A stretch of DNA of 64,000 bases from Flavobacterium sp. TR2 (GTDB taxonomy: Bacteria; Bacteroidota; Bacteroidia; Flavobacteriales; Flavobacteriaceae): positions 4,402,001-4,466,000 of the forward strand of contig NZ_CP104307.1 in NCBI RefSeq assembly GCF_025252405.1, read 5' to 3'. Of this stretch, positions 42,837 through 55,500 are shown piece after piece (the first letter of the stretch is position 1; the number at the start of each line of letters is the position of its first letter). The translations under genes were made by a program, and so were the position numbers. The notes below the pieces were generated by a model, which saw only the letters and a program-made list of their open reading frames with translations, had not been told where the DNA came from and searched no databases.

Positions 42837-44915
42837 TTAATTTACTTTTTGGGGAACCTCATCTACTATCGCTACTTTCTTCTGATAATATTTATAGGTT
42901 TCAAATTGCGCTCTAAATGGAGCATGATGATTTTTGGGTTTGTATTTATTATCTAATTTATACGAATGATATCTCACTTTTACATTTCCTTTCCATGCAA
43001 TATTGAAGTTATCAATCAGTTCTTTTTTAATTTCAAGATCATAAATCGGGCAAGTTACTTCGACTCTACCGTCAAGATTTCTGGTCATGAAATCGGCAGA
43101 CGAAATATAAACTTCTGTAAGACCAGCGTTTCCAAAAATATAAACTCTCGAGTGCTCTAAGTAATTATCTACGATGCTTATGGCCTCGATGTTTTCGCTC
43201 ATGCCAGGAATCCCAGGAATTAGAGAACATATTCCTCTTACCTGAAGCTGTATTTTGACTCCAGCATTACTTGCTTCGTAAAGTTTATCGATCATTTTAA
43301 AATCGGATAAACTATTCATTTTTAATTTAATATGCGTTTTTCTTCCTGCCAATGCGTGAAGAATTTCACGATCAATCAGTTTTATGAATTTGGTTCTTGT
43401 ATAATGAGGCGATACTATTAAATGTTTGTATCGGTGCACTCTATAATTGATGTCAAAAAATTCAAATATTTTAGATGTGTCTTTTAAAATTCCCTGATGG
43501 CAAGTGAAAAGGGTAACATCGGTATAAATTTTCGCAGTTGATTCGTTAAAATTTCCAGTTGAAATAAATCCGTAACGACGATTTTTGCCCTCCTCCAATC
43601 TTTCGATTACACAAATTTTACTGTGCACTTTCAGCCCTTTGATACCAAAAATAAGTTCGATTCCTTCAGTCTGCATTTGTTCTGCATAAGAAATATTCGA
43701 AGCTTCATCAAAACGTGCCTGAAGCTCGATCTGCACCACCACTCTTTTACCATTTTTTGCAGCATTTATAAGCGAACTGATGATTTGCGAATTCTTTGCT
43801 AAACGGTATAAGGTAATTTTAATGCTCGTTACTTTTGGATCTAAAGCCGCTTCACGCAAAAACTTAGTCAGATACGAAAATGACTGATATGGCGCGTGCA
43901 CCAGATAATCTTTTTTAGTGATTTTTTCCAGAATACTTCCCTCCAAACTCAAACCCGGAACGGGCAGCGGTTCGTTTGGCTTATACAATAAATCGTATCT
44001 TCCAAGATTTGGAAAACTCATGTAATCGCGGCGGTTATGGTATCTTCCTCCCGGAATAATACTGTCTGTTTCTACAATTTTCATTTTGTCCAAGAAAAAT
44101 TGCAGGGTATCTTCTTCGATTAAATTGTCGTAGATAAAACGGACAGGCTCTCCTATTCGGCGATCTTTTACAGACGAAGCGATTTTCTCGAGCATACTTT
44201 TACTCAAATCACTGTCGATATCCAATTGCGCATCACGGGTAATTTTGATCATGTGGGCAGAAACGCTCTTATAATCAAATATATTGAAGATGTTTTTCAG
44301 TTTGAAACGAATGACATCATCTATCAAAATAACATATTGTTTTTCGTCCTCAGAAGGAAGCACGACAAACCTGTTGATGTTTTTTGGAATTTCTATTAAG
44401 GCATAACGAACCTCATCATTTGCTAATTCCAAACGAACTGCCAAATATCCTAAAGTATCTTTTAGAATTGGAAAAACAGCCAAATCATTTAAAATGATAG
44501 TCACCAATTCTGGACTTAATTTTTGGGTATAAAAATCTTTTAAGAAACACTCTTGTTTTGGCGTAATCTGCGTTTCATTAATAATAAAGATATTCTCAGA
44601 TTCCAGCTCTGCTTCGATATTTCCGAGAATACGCAAACTTTCAGATTGCTGCTGAATTACGATTTCGGTGATGTCTTTAATTAACTGATGGGCAGAAATA
44701 CCTCCTAAATACTTTTCGCCAGAAATACCTGAAAGGCTTAATCGTCTAATGGCCGCGTACCGAACTCTAAAAAATTCGTCTAAATTGTTTGAAAAAATTC
44801 CAACAAAACGCAGTCTGTCTAAAAGTGGAACCGTATTGTCTGCTGCTTCTTGAAGTACTCTTGCATTAAACGCTAGCCAGCTTTTTTCTCTATCGATATA
44901 TTTCTGTTCGTACAC
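42837..44915 (-). CDS. ppk1: Polyphosphate kinase 1
   Basis: A protein of 692 residues, the usual PPK1 length. N-terminal domain: REKSWLAFNARVLQEA and NNLDEFFRVR. Catalytic phospholipase-D-like domains: ITLYRLAKNSQIISSLINAA, the phosphorylated His in VHSKICVIER, and the second site GFISTGNFNESTAKIYTD. The C-terminal region has NLDGRVEVTCPI. It makes polyphosphate from ATP reversibly at the inner membrane. Together with ppx and sixA it forms a minus-strand operon; sixA ends 5 bases before it. Confidence 0.95.
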   Translation of the reverse strand: MYEQKYIDREKSWLAFNARVLQEAADNTVPLLDRLRFVGIFSNNLDEFFRVRYAAIRRLSLSGISGEKYLGGISAHQLIKDITEIVIQQQSESLRILGNIEAELESENIFIINETQITPKQECFLKDFYTQKLSPELVTIILNDLAVFPILKDTLGYLAVRLELANDEVRYALIEIPKNINRFVVLPSEDEKQYVILIDDVIRFKLKNIFNIFDYKSVSAHMIKITRDAQLDIDSDLSKSMLEKIASSVKDRRIGEPVRFIYDNLIEEDTLQFFLDKMKIVETDSIIPGGRYHNRRDYMSFPNLGRYDLLYKPNEPLPVPGLSLEGSILEKITKKDYLVHAPYQSFSYLTKFLREAALDPKVTSIKITLYRLAKNSQIISSLINAAKNGKRVVVQIELQARFDEASNISYAEQMQTEGIELIFGIKGLKVHSKICVIERLEEGKNRRYGFISTGNFNESTAKIYTDVTLFTCHQGILKDTSKIFEFFDINYRVHRYKHLIVSPHYTRTKFIKLIDREILHALAGRKTHIKLKMNSLSDFKMIDKLYEASNAGVKIQLQVRGICSLIPGIPGMSENIEAISIVDNYLEHSRVYIFGNAGLTEVYISSADFMTRNLDGRVEVTCPIYDLEIKKELIDNFNIAWKGNVKVRYHSYKLDNKYKPKNHHAPFRAQFETYKYYQKKVAIVDEVPQKVN

Positions 44916-44920
44916 TGTAA

Positions 44921-45406
44921 TTATTTTAAATCTTTGGGGAAAATAGTTTTATGTGTTTTGCCCTTATGGATCGTATCCCAACTTTCGGCATCAAATTGTA
45001 ACGAAACAAAGCCTGAAGTTGGTACATTTTCTATAAAAACATCCCCAAATTTATTAACAAAATTTGTAATAGCCTCGTTATGTCCGAAAAGAATAACGCT
45101 TTCAAAACTATTATCACACGATTTAATAACTTTTTCGAGCTGCTTCTCGTCAAAAGTGTATAGGTCATCTCTAAAAATAATGCTTTCTAAAGGGTAGGAG
45201 ATGTTTTGAGCAAAAATTAAAGCTGTTTCTGTAGCTCTGGCAGCAGTACTGCTCCAAATAATATAGGTTTTAGGAAGATACTCTGAAATTTTTAATGAAA
45301 CGTCGTGCGCGTCCAAAATTCCCCTCTTCATTAGCGGACGGTCAAAATCTCTCAATGGTGCTTCCCAACTAGATTTGGCATGACGAATTAAAATAAGATT
45401 TTTCAT
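44921..45406 (-). CDS. sixA: SixA-type histidine phosphatase
   Basis: About 161 residues from ATG 45406 (MKNLILIRHAKSSW); a start three codons earlier is possible. The RHG motif LIRHAKSSWEA, a second catalytic His in LFGHNEAITNF, and the short length match the SixA subgroup, which dephosphorylates phosphohistidine. The target is not known. First gene of the polyphosphate unit. A small AACCTG/CAGGTT hairpin is in its leader (45424-45440). Confidence 0.85.
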   Translation of the reverse strand: MKNLILIRHAKSSWEAPLRDFDRPLMKRGILDAHDVSLKISEYLPKTYIIWSSTAARATETALIFAQNISYPLESIIFRDDLYTFDEKQLEKVIKSCDNSFESVILFGHNEAITNFVNKFGDVFIENVPTSGFVSLQFDAESWDTIHKGKTHKTIFPKDLK

Positions 45407-45501
45407 AAGCAGCAAAATTTAAAAACCTGGATTGCAGGTTATTTTTTTATTTAAGTTCTAATTTACAAAAGAAATTTTAAACCTTTTCTTTTTTTTATTT
45501 C

Positions 45502-45558
45502 TGTTAACATTATAACGAAATTTTAACAAGAATGCATAATCCTCAAAATGTTAACATT
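45502..45558. promoter_or_regulatory. Two TGTTAACATT palindromic boxes in the 489-base gap
   Basis: TGTTAACATT at 45502-45511 and inside the perfect palindrome AATGTTAACATT at 45547-45558, 47 bases apart. They lie between sixA (minus) and the adhesin locus (plus), about 300 bases before the latter. No gene is seen in 45416-45904. These could be operator sites for either direction. Confidence 0.4.
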
Positions 45559-45851
45559 TGAATATTACAGAGAAAGCAAAAATTATTTTTTATGTACTTC
45601 ATCTATAAAATTAGTATTTAGTCGATAATCTCACAGTTGACAATATTTTAACTAAATACTTGATTATTAGCTATTTAATCATTTCAAAACAAACCCATTT
45701 TCACTAATAAAGCAAAAAAATGTACGAAAAAATTCTACTTTTTTGGGTTAAAAAAATGCTTTTTTGAGTCAATTTTTTAGAAAAAAACAACACTTCAACG
45801 AGTTTTTAGGTTAGTCATAGATAAAAAAATAATATTAGAAAAACTCTAATA

Positions 45852-45859
45852 TAACTTTG
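45852..45859 (+). promoter_or_regulatory. -7 element TAACTTTG of the adhesin locus
   Basis: It fits TAnnTTTG. With the rnpB spacing, transcription starts near 45864, giving a ~41-base leader before ATG 45905. The -33 region is weak. Confidence 0.5.
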
Positions 45860-45904
45860 ATTCTGTTAAAATTTCATAAATACTTTAAAATAAAATCTTA
45901 AGTT

Positions 45905-46561
45905 ATGAAAACTAAATCTACTCTTGAAAAAGCGGTGAAATTTGTAAGCGATTGTAAGATTATTTTTTCTTCGCGAAGAAGCATCTTTCAAAAAAACTTT
46001 TTTACCCTGCTTTGTTTTTTAATTACTTCAATTGCATTTTCGCAATCTGGTTCGTGTAATTCTGAAATAACCATTAATGGAGAGAATCATCAAAAGTACA
46101 ATGGTTCTGAAGTTTCATTTTTACTTCAAGTTAAAAACACTGGAACTAATACCGACACTTATCAAGTAGCTGCCGAGAATTTTTCAAATTTTGCGGAAAA
46201 CCCAGATGGCAGCGCTACAAAGAACAACGTTTCATTAAACAATAGGCTCGAAAACAAAAACTACGCGCCCTTGAACAAAACAATTACGCTTGCTCCTGGA
46301 GAAACTGCAGAATTCTATGTCAAACTTAGCTTGGCAGATCTTTCGAAACTTGATCAATGGAACGGCACAGCTGTAACTGCTACCTCTACTACCTGCCCTG
46401 ACAGTAAAAGCCAAACTATTGTGTACACATATATTCCTCCAAAAAAGACAAAAGGAATAGGTTTTTATGAGCCACTATTAAATTTAAAGAATAAAATGAC
46501 CCCAAAAACATTTAATGTTTTTTTACTACGCCATGTAGCTGCAACTCGTTTTTACTGTTAG
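45905..46561 (+). CDS. Secreted protein of unknown function, first gene of the adhesin locus
   Basis: A protein of 218 residues. The signal peptide is preceded by about 24 basic residues (hydrophobic core about 31-46, cleavage near IAFS-Q). The mature part has an Ig-like/CARDB look: VSFLLQVKNTGTNTDTYQVA, TITLAPGETAEFYVKL, then TATSTTCPDSKSQTIVYTY. Such folds bind or pack between repeated surface proteins. The last ~35 residues (FNVFLLRHVAATRFYC) are unlike the T9SS signal of the neighbour. A perfect palindrome TTCTTCGCGAAGAA lies inside the coding sequence (45967-45980). It is 34 bases before the adhesin gene, so probably one operon. Confidence 0.6.
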   Translation: MKTKSTLEKAVKFVSDCKIIFSSRRSIFQKNFFTLLCFLITSIAFSQSGSCNSEITINGENHQKYNGSEVSFLLQVKNTGTNTDTYQVAAENFSNFAENPDGSATKNNVSLNNRLENKNYAPLNKTITLAPGETAEFYVKLSLADLSKLDQWNGTAVTATSTTCPDSKSQTIVYTYIPPKKTKGIGFYEPLLNLKNKMTPKTFNVFLLRHVAATRFYC

Positions 46562-46595
46562 TCAAAACATTACATCATTATTAATCTTCTTTAAT

Positions 46596-49500
46596 ATGAA
46601 AAACTCTACTTTCGAAAACAGAATAAAAATCCTTCTAAGTTTTGCATTAAGCATTTTGTTTCTTAATGTTTATGGCGGAGAAGGAAGCAAACAAACTACT
46701 CCCGATACCAATCACAGGGCGTCACTTTGCATAAATAGTGATGAATATGGTAATTTTGCCAGATATGGTTCTACAGATGTACAGCGATTGTATATTAGAA
46801 TTCAGAATCCTAACAGTGAAAAAGTATACTTAGGTTTTAGCCGAGCTAGAAGATCAAGCCCTACAGGTGATGAAATTACTTCTAGATTTAGAATCATGAA
46901 ACCTGATGGAACTGTAGCATTTAGCAACTACACGCTAGATGGAAGCACATCCAACATTACCGGAACTGAAAGCCAAAGGCTTACAAGAGCTCAAAACGGG
47001 CCAAACGGTATTGATGGAGTTGCCTCAGCCGGATACACCCCTATTGTTTTTAATCCAAATGGAATGCCTGCTGGTGATTATTGGATTGAATTTGAAAGCA
47101 CTACTGACGGCAGTAGCACACAAATCTTTTACAATTACTACGATATCACAGTAGCTAATACTTCAAACAATTCAATTCCTGGCCGTATCTATTCAAAACG
47201 CTGGGCCTTTGGTATGGATAATGTTGATACCGATTTTAACGGTGCATTTTATGTTTTTGCTCCCGATAACGGTTCTACAACTGGAGCAGTTACCCAAAAT
47301 GGTTTTGTAAATAAAATTAATTTTAACGGTGCTGGTTTTAGACCTTGGTACTTCAATGTTGCTTTTAATAATACAGGTCCTGGAAATACAGGAAACACTG
47401 CAAACGATCAGAAAAGTGTCTATAATGCTTCTGATGCAACAAAAATGAGTCCCAAGTATGAGGTATTCTTAAATGACCCCGATATTAATGTCTGGAAAAA
47501 CGGAACCTATAATGGAAACATCCAAATTAATGGAATTACCAACTGCGGTATTGGAGAAAGCAATATCAACATTAGCGTTTTTAAGAGTGGGACAATTGAA
47601 ATATTGTTAGATTTTAATGGCGGTGATGGCATTTATACTCCCGGAACCAAAGATGTCTTGACAACTCAAAGTGTTACTGCATCCGGATCTCCTCCTTATG
47701 CCGTAAGTGTTCCTTGGAATGGTAAAGATGGTTTAGGAAATACGATTGCTCAAGGGACAACGATACCAATAGTAGTTACTTTTGGACAAGCCGCTTTTCA
47801 TTTTCCAATGTATGATGTAGAGGAAAATCAATACGGTTTTTCATGTACAACCGTACGACCAGCCGCTCCAGCGGGATATGTTCTAAAGTTTTACTGGGAT
47901 GATAGTGCTATTACTTATACTGGCGGTACTTTTGATGCCAAAGTAAATCTTACCGGCTGTCCGCCTAACAATACCCCTCCTGGAAATTGTCATCGCTGGG
48001 ATGGATTCAATAGCAACAACAACAATTCTCCGCAATATGGAAATTTAAATACCATAAACACATGGTGGTACGCGAATAGAGATTTTGTAACCTCCAATAT
48101 AGTCTTGCCTCCATTTTATACTGTTGCCTTAGGAACAACAAGCAATGTGACTTGTTTTGGCGGCAATGATGGTAAAATTCAGATAAATGTAACGAATGGA
48201 ACAGGTCCGTTCAAATATTACATAAACGGCGAAACCACCACAAATACTTTGCAGAATTTAACTGCTGGCACATACAATATAAAAGTTGTAGATGCAAATG
48301 GCTGTTCTGCAACTATAAATGGAGTGGTAATCACTCAGCCAGCTGCTGCCGTTACTGTAGCTAAAACTTCTCAAACTGACGTATTGTGCTTTGGCGCCAC
48401 AACAGGAGCCATTGACATAACAGCTTCTGGCGGAGTTGGGCCTTACACTTACGACTGGACTGACCTTGCGGGAACTAATGATCCTGAAGACAGAACAGCA
48501 CTTCCAGTTGGAACGTATAGTGTAACTGTAAAAGACTCTAAAGGATGCACTTCTGCACAGCTTTCTGTGACTATCACAGGACCTGCCTCTGCCGTTACTG
48601 TAGCTAAAACTTCCCAAACTGACGTATTGTGCTTTGGCGCTGCAACAGGAGCCATTGACATAACTGCTTCTGGCGGAGTCGCTCCTTACACTTACGACTG
48701 GACTGACCTTGCGGGAACTAATGATCCTGAAGACAGAACAGGACTTGCTGTTGGAACGTATACTGTAACAGTAAAAGATTCAAAAGGATGTACTTCTGCA
48801 CAGCTTTCTGTGACTATCACAGGACCTGCCGCTGCCGTTACTGTGACCAAAGCTTCCCAAACTGACGTATTATGCTTTGGCGCCACAACAGGAGCCATTG
48901 ACATAACAGCTTCTGGCGGAGTCGGACCTTACACTTACGACTGGACTGATCTTGCAGGAACTAATGATCCTGAAGACAGAACAGCACTTCCAGTTGGAAC
49001 GTATACTGTAACAGTAAAAGATTCAAAAGGATGCTCTTCTGCACAGCTTTCTGTGACTATCACAGGACCTGCCGCTGCCGTTACCGTTGCCAAAGCTTCC
49101 CAAACTGATGTATTGTGCTTTGGCGCTACAACAGGAGCCATTGACATAACAGCTTCGGGCGGAGTCGGGCCTTACACTTACGACTGGACTGACCTTGCTG
49201 GAACTAATGATCCTGAAGACAGAACAGGACTTGCTGCGGGAACTTATAACGTTACAGTAAAAGATTCAAAAGGATGCGCTTCTGCACAGCTTTCTGTGAC
49301 GATCACAGGACCTGCCGCTGCCGTTACTGTAGCCAAAGCTTCCCAAACTGACGTATTGTGCTTTGGCGCTGCAACAGGAGCCATTGATATAACAGCTTCT
49401 GGAGGAGTCGCTCCTTACACTTACGACTGGACTGACCTTACAGGAACTAATGATCCTGAAGACAGAACAGCACTTCCTGTTGGAACGTATAGTGTAACAG

Positions 49501-52500
49501 TAAAAGATTCAAAAGGATGCACTTCTGCACAGCTTTCTGTGACTATCACAGGACCTGCCGCTGCCGTTACCGTTGCCAAAGCTTCACAAACCGATGTATT
49601 GTGCTTTGGCGCTGCAACAGGAGCCATTGACATAACAGCTTCTGGAGGAGTCGCTCCTTACACTTACGACTGGGCTGACCTTGCGGGAACTAATGATCCT
49701 GAAGACAGAACAGCACTTCCTGTTGGAACGTATAGTGTAACAGTAAAAGATTCAAAAGGATGCTCTTCTGCACAGCTTTCTGTGACTATCACAGGACCTG
49801 CCGCTGCGGTTACCGTTGCCAAAGCTTCTCAAACTGATGTATTGTGCTTTGGCGCTACAACAGGAGCCATTGACATAACAGCTTCTGGAGGAGTCGGACC
49901 TTATACTTACGATTGGGCTGACATTGCGGGAACCGATAATCCTGAAGACAGAACAGGTCTTGCCGCAGGAACTTACACCGTAACGGTGAAAGATGCCAAC
50001 GGATGCTCTTCTGCACAGCTTTCTGTAACAATCACCGAACCTGCTGCTGCAGTGACTGTTGCCAAAACTTCACAGACTGACGTATTGTGCTACGGCGCTT
50101 CAACTGGGGCAATCAACATAACAGCTTCTGGCGGAGTTGCTCCTTACACTTACGATTGGGCGGACATTGCAGGAACCGATAATCCTGAAGACAGAACAGG
50201 TCTTGCCGCAGGAACTTACACCGTAACGGTGAAAGATGCCAACGGATGCTCTTCTGCACAGCTTTCTGTGACTATCACAGAACCTACTGCTGCAGTGACT
50301 GTTGCCAAAACTTCACAAACTGACGTATTGTGCTACGGCGCTTCAACTGGGGCAATCAACATAACAGCTTCTGGAGGAGTCGGACCTTATACTTACGATT
50401 GGGCTGACATTGCGGGAACCGATAATCCTGAAGACAGAACAGGTCTTGCCGCGGGAACTTACACCGTAACGGTAAAAGATGCCAACGGATGCTCTTCTGC
50501 ACAGCTTTCTGTGACTATCACAGAACCTGCTGCTGCAGTGACTGTTGCCAAAACTTCACAGACTGACGTATTGTGCTACGGCGCTTCAACTGGGGCAATC
50601 AACATAACAGCTTCTGGCGGAGTCGGTCCTTACACTTACGATTGGGCTGACATTGCGGGAACTGATGATCCTGAAGACAGAACAGGTCTTGCCGCGGGAA
50701 CTTACACCGTAACGGTAAAAGATGCCAACGGATGTTCTTCTGCACAGCTTTCTGTGACTATCACAGAACCTGCTGCTGCAGTGACTGTTGCCAAAACTTC
50801 ACAAACTGACGTATTGTGCTACGGCGCTTCAACTGGGGCAATCAACATAACAGCTTCTGGCGGAGTTGCTCCTTACACTTACGATTGGGCGGACATTGCA
50901 GGAACCGATAATCCTGAAGACAGAACAGGTCTTGCCGCGGGAACTTACACCGTAACGGTGAAAGATGCCAACGGATGCTCTTCTGCACAGCTTTCTGTGA
51001 CCATTGGCCAACCAGGTGCAGCGTTATCATGCTCTGTGGTACAAAACAAACCAGTTACTTCAAACGGTCTAAGCAATGGAGAGGCAACAGTATCTCCAAT
51101 TGGTGGCACTCCTGGCTACGTTTATTTATGGGACAATGGTGAAACTACACCTAAAGCACTAGCATTAAATGCTGGGACACATACCGTAAAAGTTACAGAT
51201 GCCAACGGCTGTACTACAGAATGCAGCGTACTAATCACTGAACCAAATGTTCTTTCTTGCAGCATAACACAAGATGCTACTGTAAAATGTTATGGGGATA
51301 GTACTGGTAAAGCTACAGTAATCGCTGTAGGCGGTAACGGCGAATACACTTACCTTTGGGATAACGGCGAAACAGCTGCACAGGCAACTGCTTTAACAGC
51401 TGGCTTACATTCTGTAACCGTTACTGATAAATTAGGATACACTACAACTTGTGAAATCACAATTGGTCAACCGCAAGCACCTTTAAGCGCAACAACAACT
51501 CAAGTTAATGTTGCTTGTGGAGGCGGCACAACAGGTTCAGCTACTGTAACTCCATCAGGAGGAACAGGCCCTTACACTTATTCTTGGGATACAACTCCTG
51601 TTCAAACAGATGCTACAGCTACTGGGCTTAAAGCTGGAACTTATAACGTTACCGTTAAAGATGCTAACTTATGTACCATTGTAAAAACAGTAACTATTCT
51701 TGATGGAGATTCAGTTATACCAGTTATAAATCCACTGCCAGAAGTTAGCACTATTAATTGTCCCGCAGAACCAGTTTTTGCACAAGCAACTGCAACTGAT
51801 GACAATGGAACAATCTCTTCATTAACTTATGAAGACACAATTACACAAGGAGATTGTGCTGGAACTTACACAAAAACAAGAACATGGACTGCAAAAGATG
51901 CTTGCGGAAATGTTTCGCTTCCTGTAAGCCAAACCATAATAGTACAAGACAATACTGCACCAACTTGGACAACAGAAGCTGGCTCTTTAGACAAAACTAT
52001 AGAATGCAGTGACGAACAGGCTTTAGCAAATGCTCAAGCTTTATTCCCGACTGCCTATGATTCTTGTGACAATGATGTAACCAATATTATAAAAGTAAGC
52101 GGACAGTTCGTAGCGTCTGAAGGATGCGGAAATTCTGGCACTTACACCAATACTTGGACTGTGACAGATGATTGTAAAAACACTTCAGAGACTTTCACTC
52201 AAATCATTACAATTGAGGATAAAACAGCTCCAACATGGACTACTGTAGCTGGAACTCTAAATGAAACTTTAGAATGCAGTGATGCAGAAGGACTTGCAGC
52301 AGCTCAGGCTAAATTCCCAATAGCTTCTGATTTATGCGATACTGATGTTTCAAATATCATCAAAGTAAGCGGACAGTTTGTAGCTTCTGAAAATTGCGGA
52401 AATGCTGGAACATACACCAACACTTGGACTGTAAAAGATGATTGCGGAAATACTTCTGAGCCTTTCACTCAAATCATTACAATTGAGGATAAAACAGCTC

Positions 52501-55500
52501 CAACATGGACAACTGTAGCTGGAACTCTAAATGAAATTTTAGAATGCAGTGATGCAGAAGGACTTGCAGCTGCTCAAGCTAAATTTCCAATAGCTACTGA
52601 CTTATGCGACACGGATGTTTCTAACATCATTAAAGTAAGCGGACAGTTTGTAGCTTCTGAAAATTGCGGAAATGCTGGAACATACACCAACACTTGGACT
52701 GTAAATGACGACTGCGGAAATACTTCTGAAACTTTCACTCAGGTGATTACAATTCAGGACACCACAAAACCAACTTTTGTTGGCGAACTTCCGGCAGATA
52801 TTACCGTTTCTTGTGATGCAGTTCCTGAACCTTATAATATGCAGGCTTCCGACAATTGCAATGGAGACTTGCCAATTGTTTTCAATGAAACTAAAAGCGA
52901 CATTAAAAACGAATGCGGTACAGAATATACCTTAACCCGCAACTGGTCAACAAGCGATTGCGCAGGAAATTCAATTTCTTATTCTCAAGTCATAACAGTG
53001 AGAGATACTACACCTCCAACTGGTACTGCGCCAGCAGATGTTGCTAATCTTCAAAATGCTGCGGATATTCCAGCTGCAAATCCAGAAGATATAAAAGATG
53101 AAGCAGACAACTGCGGAGGGCCTGTAAATGTTACTGTAACCGACACTAATAATGGAGGAACAGGATGTAACGGAGAATCTTACATCTTAACCAGAACTTA
53201 TACGCTAACAGACTGTGCAGGCAATAAAACTGAATTAGTTCAAACCTTTACAGTTGAAAACAAAGTTTCTGTGAGTGGAGTTCCTACTAATGTAAGCTGT
53301 CAAGGAGAAAGTGATGGTTCTATTGCCGTGACCAGCAGTCCTGGAGCTACTGTAGTTATTACAAATCAAAATAATGAAGTAGTTGGAAATACTAATTTAC
53401 CTGCTGGAACTTATACCCTTACTGCAACATCTGTAGTAAATGGTGAAAATGAAACTTGTACTGCAACTGCAACGGTTGTAATTACAGAACCAAATTACAG
53501 AGTTAAAATATCTGGACAAATTATCAATATAGATACTAACACTCCAATTGCAAATGTTCCTGTAACATTGATTCCGCAAGGAACAACTACTGGCCCAATA
53601 CAAATGCGTATTACAGGTGCCGATGGTATGTACAGTTTCACAGGAATGCCTGCCGGAAGTTATTTGGTACAAGTGCAAGATGCTAATTTGAATAGTGCAT
53701 ATCAATTATATCCAGTAGATTCTAGTTTGTTCTTTACTACTCTTGAAGAATGTAAATTCCAAGTTCATAACTTTGAATACGGAGCATCAAAACTGCCTGT
53801 ACTTGGAGATTATGTTTGGTATGATACCAATAGCAACGGAGTTCAAGACGAATGGTATGATGCCAATAATGATGGCGCTGTAACCAAAAACATTCCAGAT
53901 TCTAATGGAGCTATTGATTACAGCCAATGGGAATGGATCGATCTTAATGGAGACGGAAGTTACGCTGGCCCTCAAAATGTTGGGGAGTTAAATGCTGGAG
54001 GTTTCGGAAATGCGCTTAGTGCCAATGTAATTGTTGATGGTCCAAATGGATATCATTCTGAAGTTATTGTAGGAATTGAAGGATTCTGGAGAAATCGTCC
54101 AGAAATAGAAAATCCTTACGGGGACTATACTATAAAACTAGTAAGAGATGCTAATCTTGACGCTGTGGCAGCTGCTTTAGGCGCTACTGGCTTAGTAAAA
54201 GTTCTTCCTTCAACATCTGCTAAAAACATAACTGCAAAAACAGGAAAAATGCAATTGCATACTGTTTGTAAAACAACAACAGACAGCGGTTATGTTGTTA
54301 CGGTGACCCCTGAAGATTTGGTTCATTTAGATGCAGACTTCGGCGTAAGCTGCAAAGATTACAAAGACATTGTTGCCAATGATGATAGTGCAGGTCCGAT
54401 TGCGGGTGTAAATCATATCACAACTAATGTATTAAATGTATTGCCAAATGATACCTTAGAAGGAAATGCCATAACTGCATCTGATGTTATTATAACAACC
54501 GTAACACCAAACGAGTTCTTGCAATTAAACGCTGACGGTTCGGTTGATGTACTGCCAAATGCTCCAGTAGGAACATTAACAATGGTATACCAAATTTGTG
54601 AAGCCGATCAGACAGACAACTGCGACACTGCTACGGTTACAGTTACAATCGAAGCACCAGTAATGACCGTTACGGCTACAGCGATATGTGTAAATGACGT
54701 TCCTTATGTAGATTATGTTGTAACACCTGTAAACTTCACTCCTGCAAATGGCGTGACCATAGCATGGGCTGACAGCAATAACAATGTAGTAACAACAATG
54801 ACCGATCTGCCATTGAGCGGACGTGTACTATGGCCAGGAGCAGTAGTAGATGATCAAGGAAAAGGCATTGACTGGCCAGGATGGGTTTTCGAAAACAACA
54901 GATGGATTGAAGCACCTGACGGATTTGAAAAATTACGCCCAACAGCTAATGTGATCATATCTCTAAATCCAAGTGAGACAATTACACTTAGTTATCCGCC
55001 AGCCGATCCGTATTGTACTGCCAGACCAACATTTGCAATCGTTGCTAATGATGATAGTCCTGCACCAATAATTGGAAATAATGCACAAACTAATATCATT
55101 AACGCTTTAACCAATGATACATTAAATGGTTCTGCGGTAAACATAAACGACGTAACGCTAACAACAACAATTCCAGATCCAACTGGTTCAATAACCTTAA
55201 ATCCTGACGGATCTGTAGATGTTGCGGCAAATACACCAGGCGGCACTTATACCTTAACATACCAAATCTGTGAAAAAGCAGATTTCGGAAACTGTGACAC
55301 TGCTATTGTGACCGTTGTTGTAATCTCACCTCTAGTGGCCAATGACGACACTTACAATAATATTGGATGTAATTCCTTTGGACTAGTGGGCAATGTATTA
55401 AGCAATGACTTAAAAGGAAGAACACCTGTAACGATAGAGTTAGTAGACTTCAGACTTATTGCTGAAGGAAACAATACCAAAACAGATCCGCACATTACGG

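Noticed and set aside
48348..51020. Regular repeats that could suggest a CRISPR array
   Set aside because: Units are 243 bases, directly adjacent, in frame and coding; there are no short repeats with unique spacers and no cas genes.
48258..51030. Series of ~70-codon minus-strand frames repeated every 243 bases
   Set aside because: They are the complement of the adhesin repeats; their regular recurrence follows from the tandem array and they have no independent start signals.
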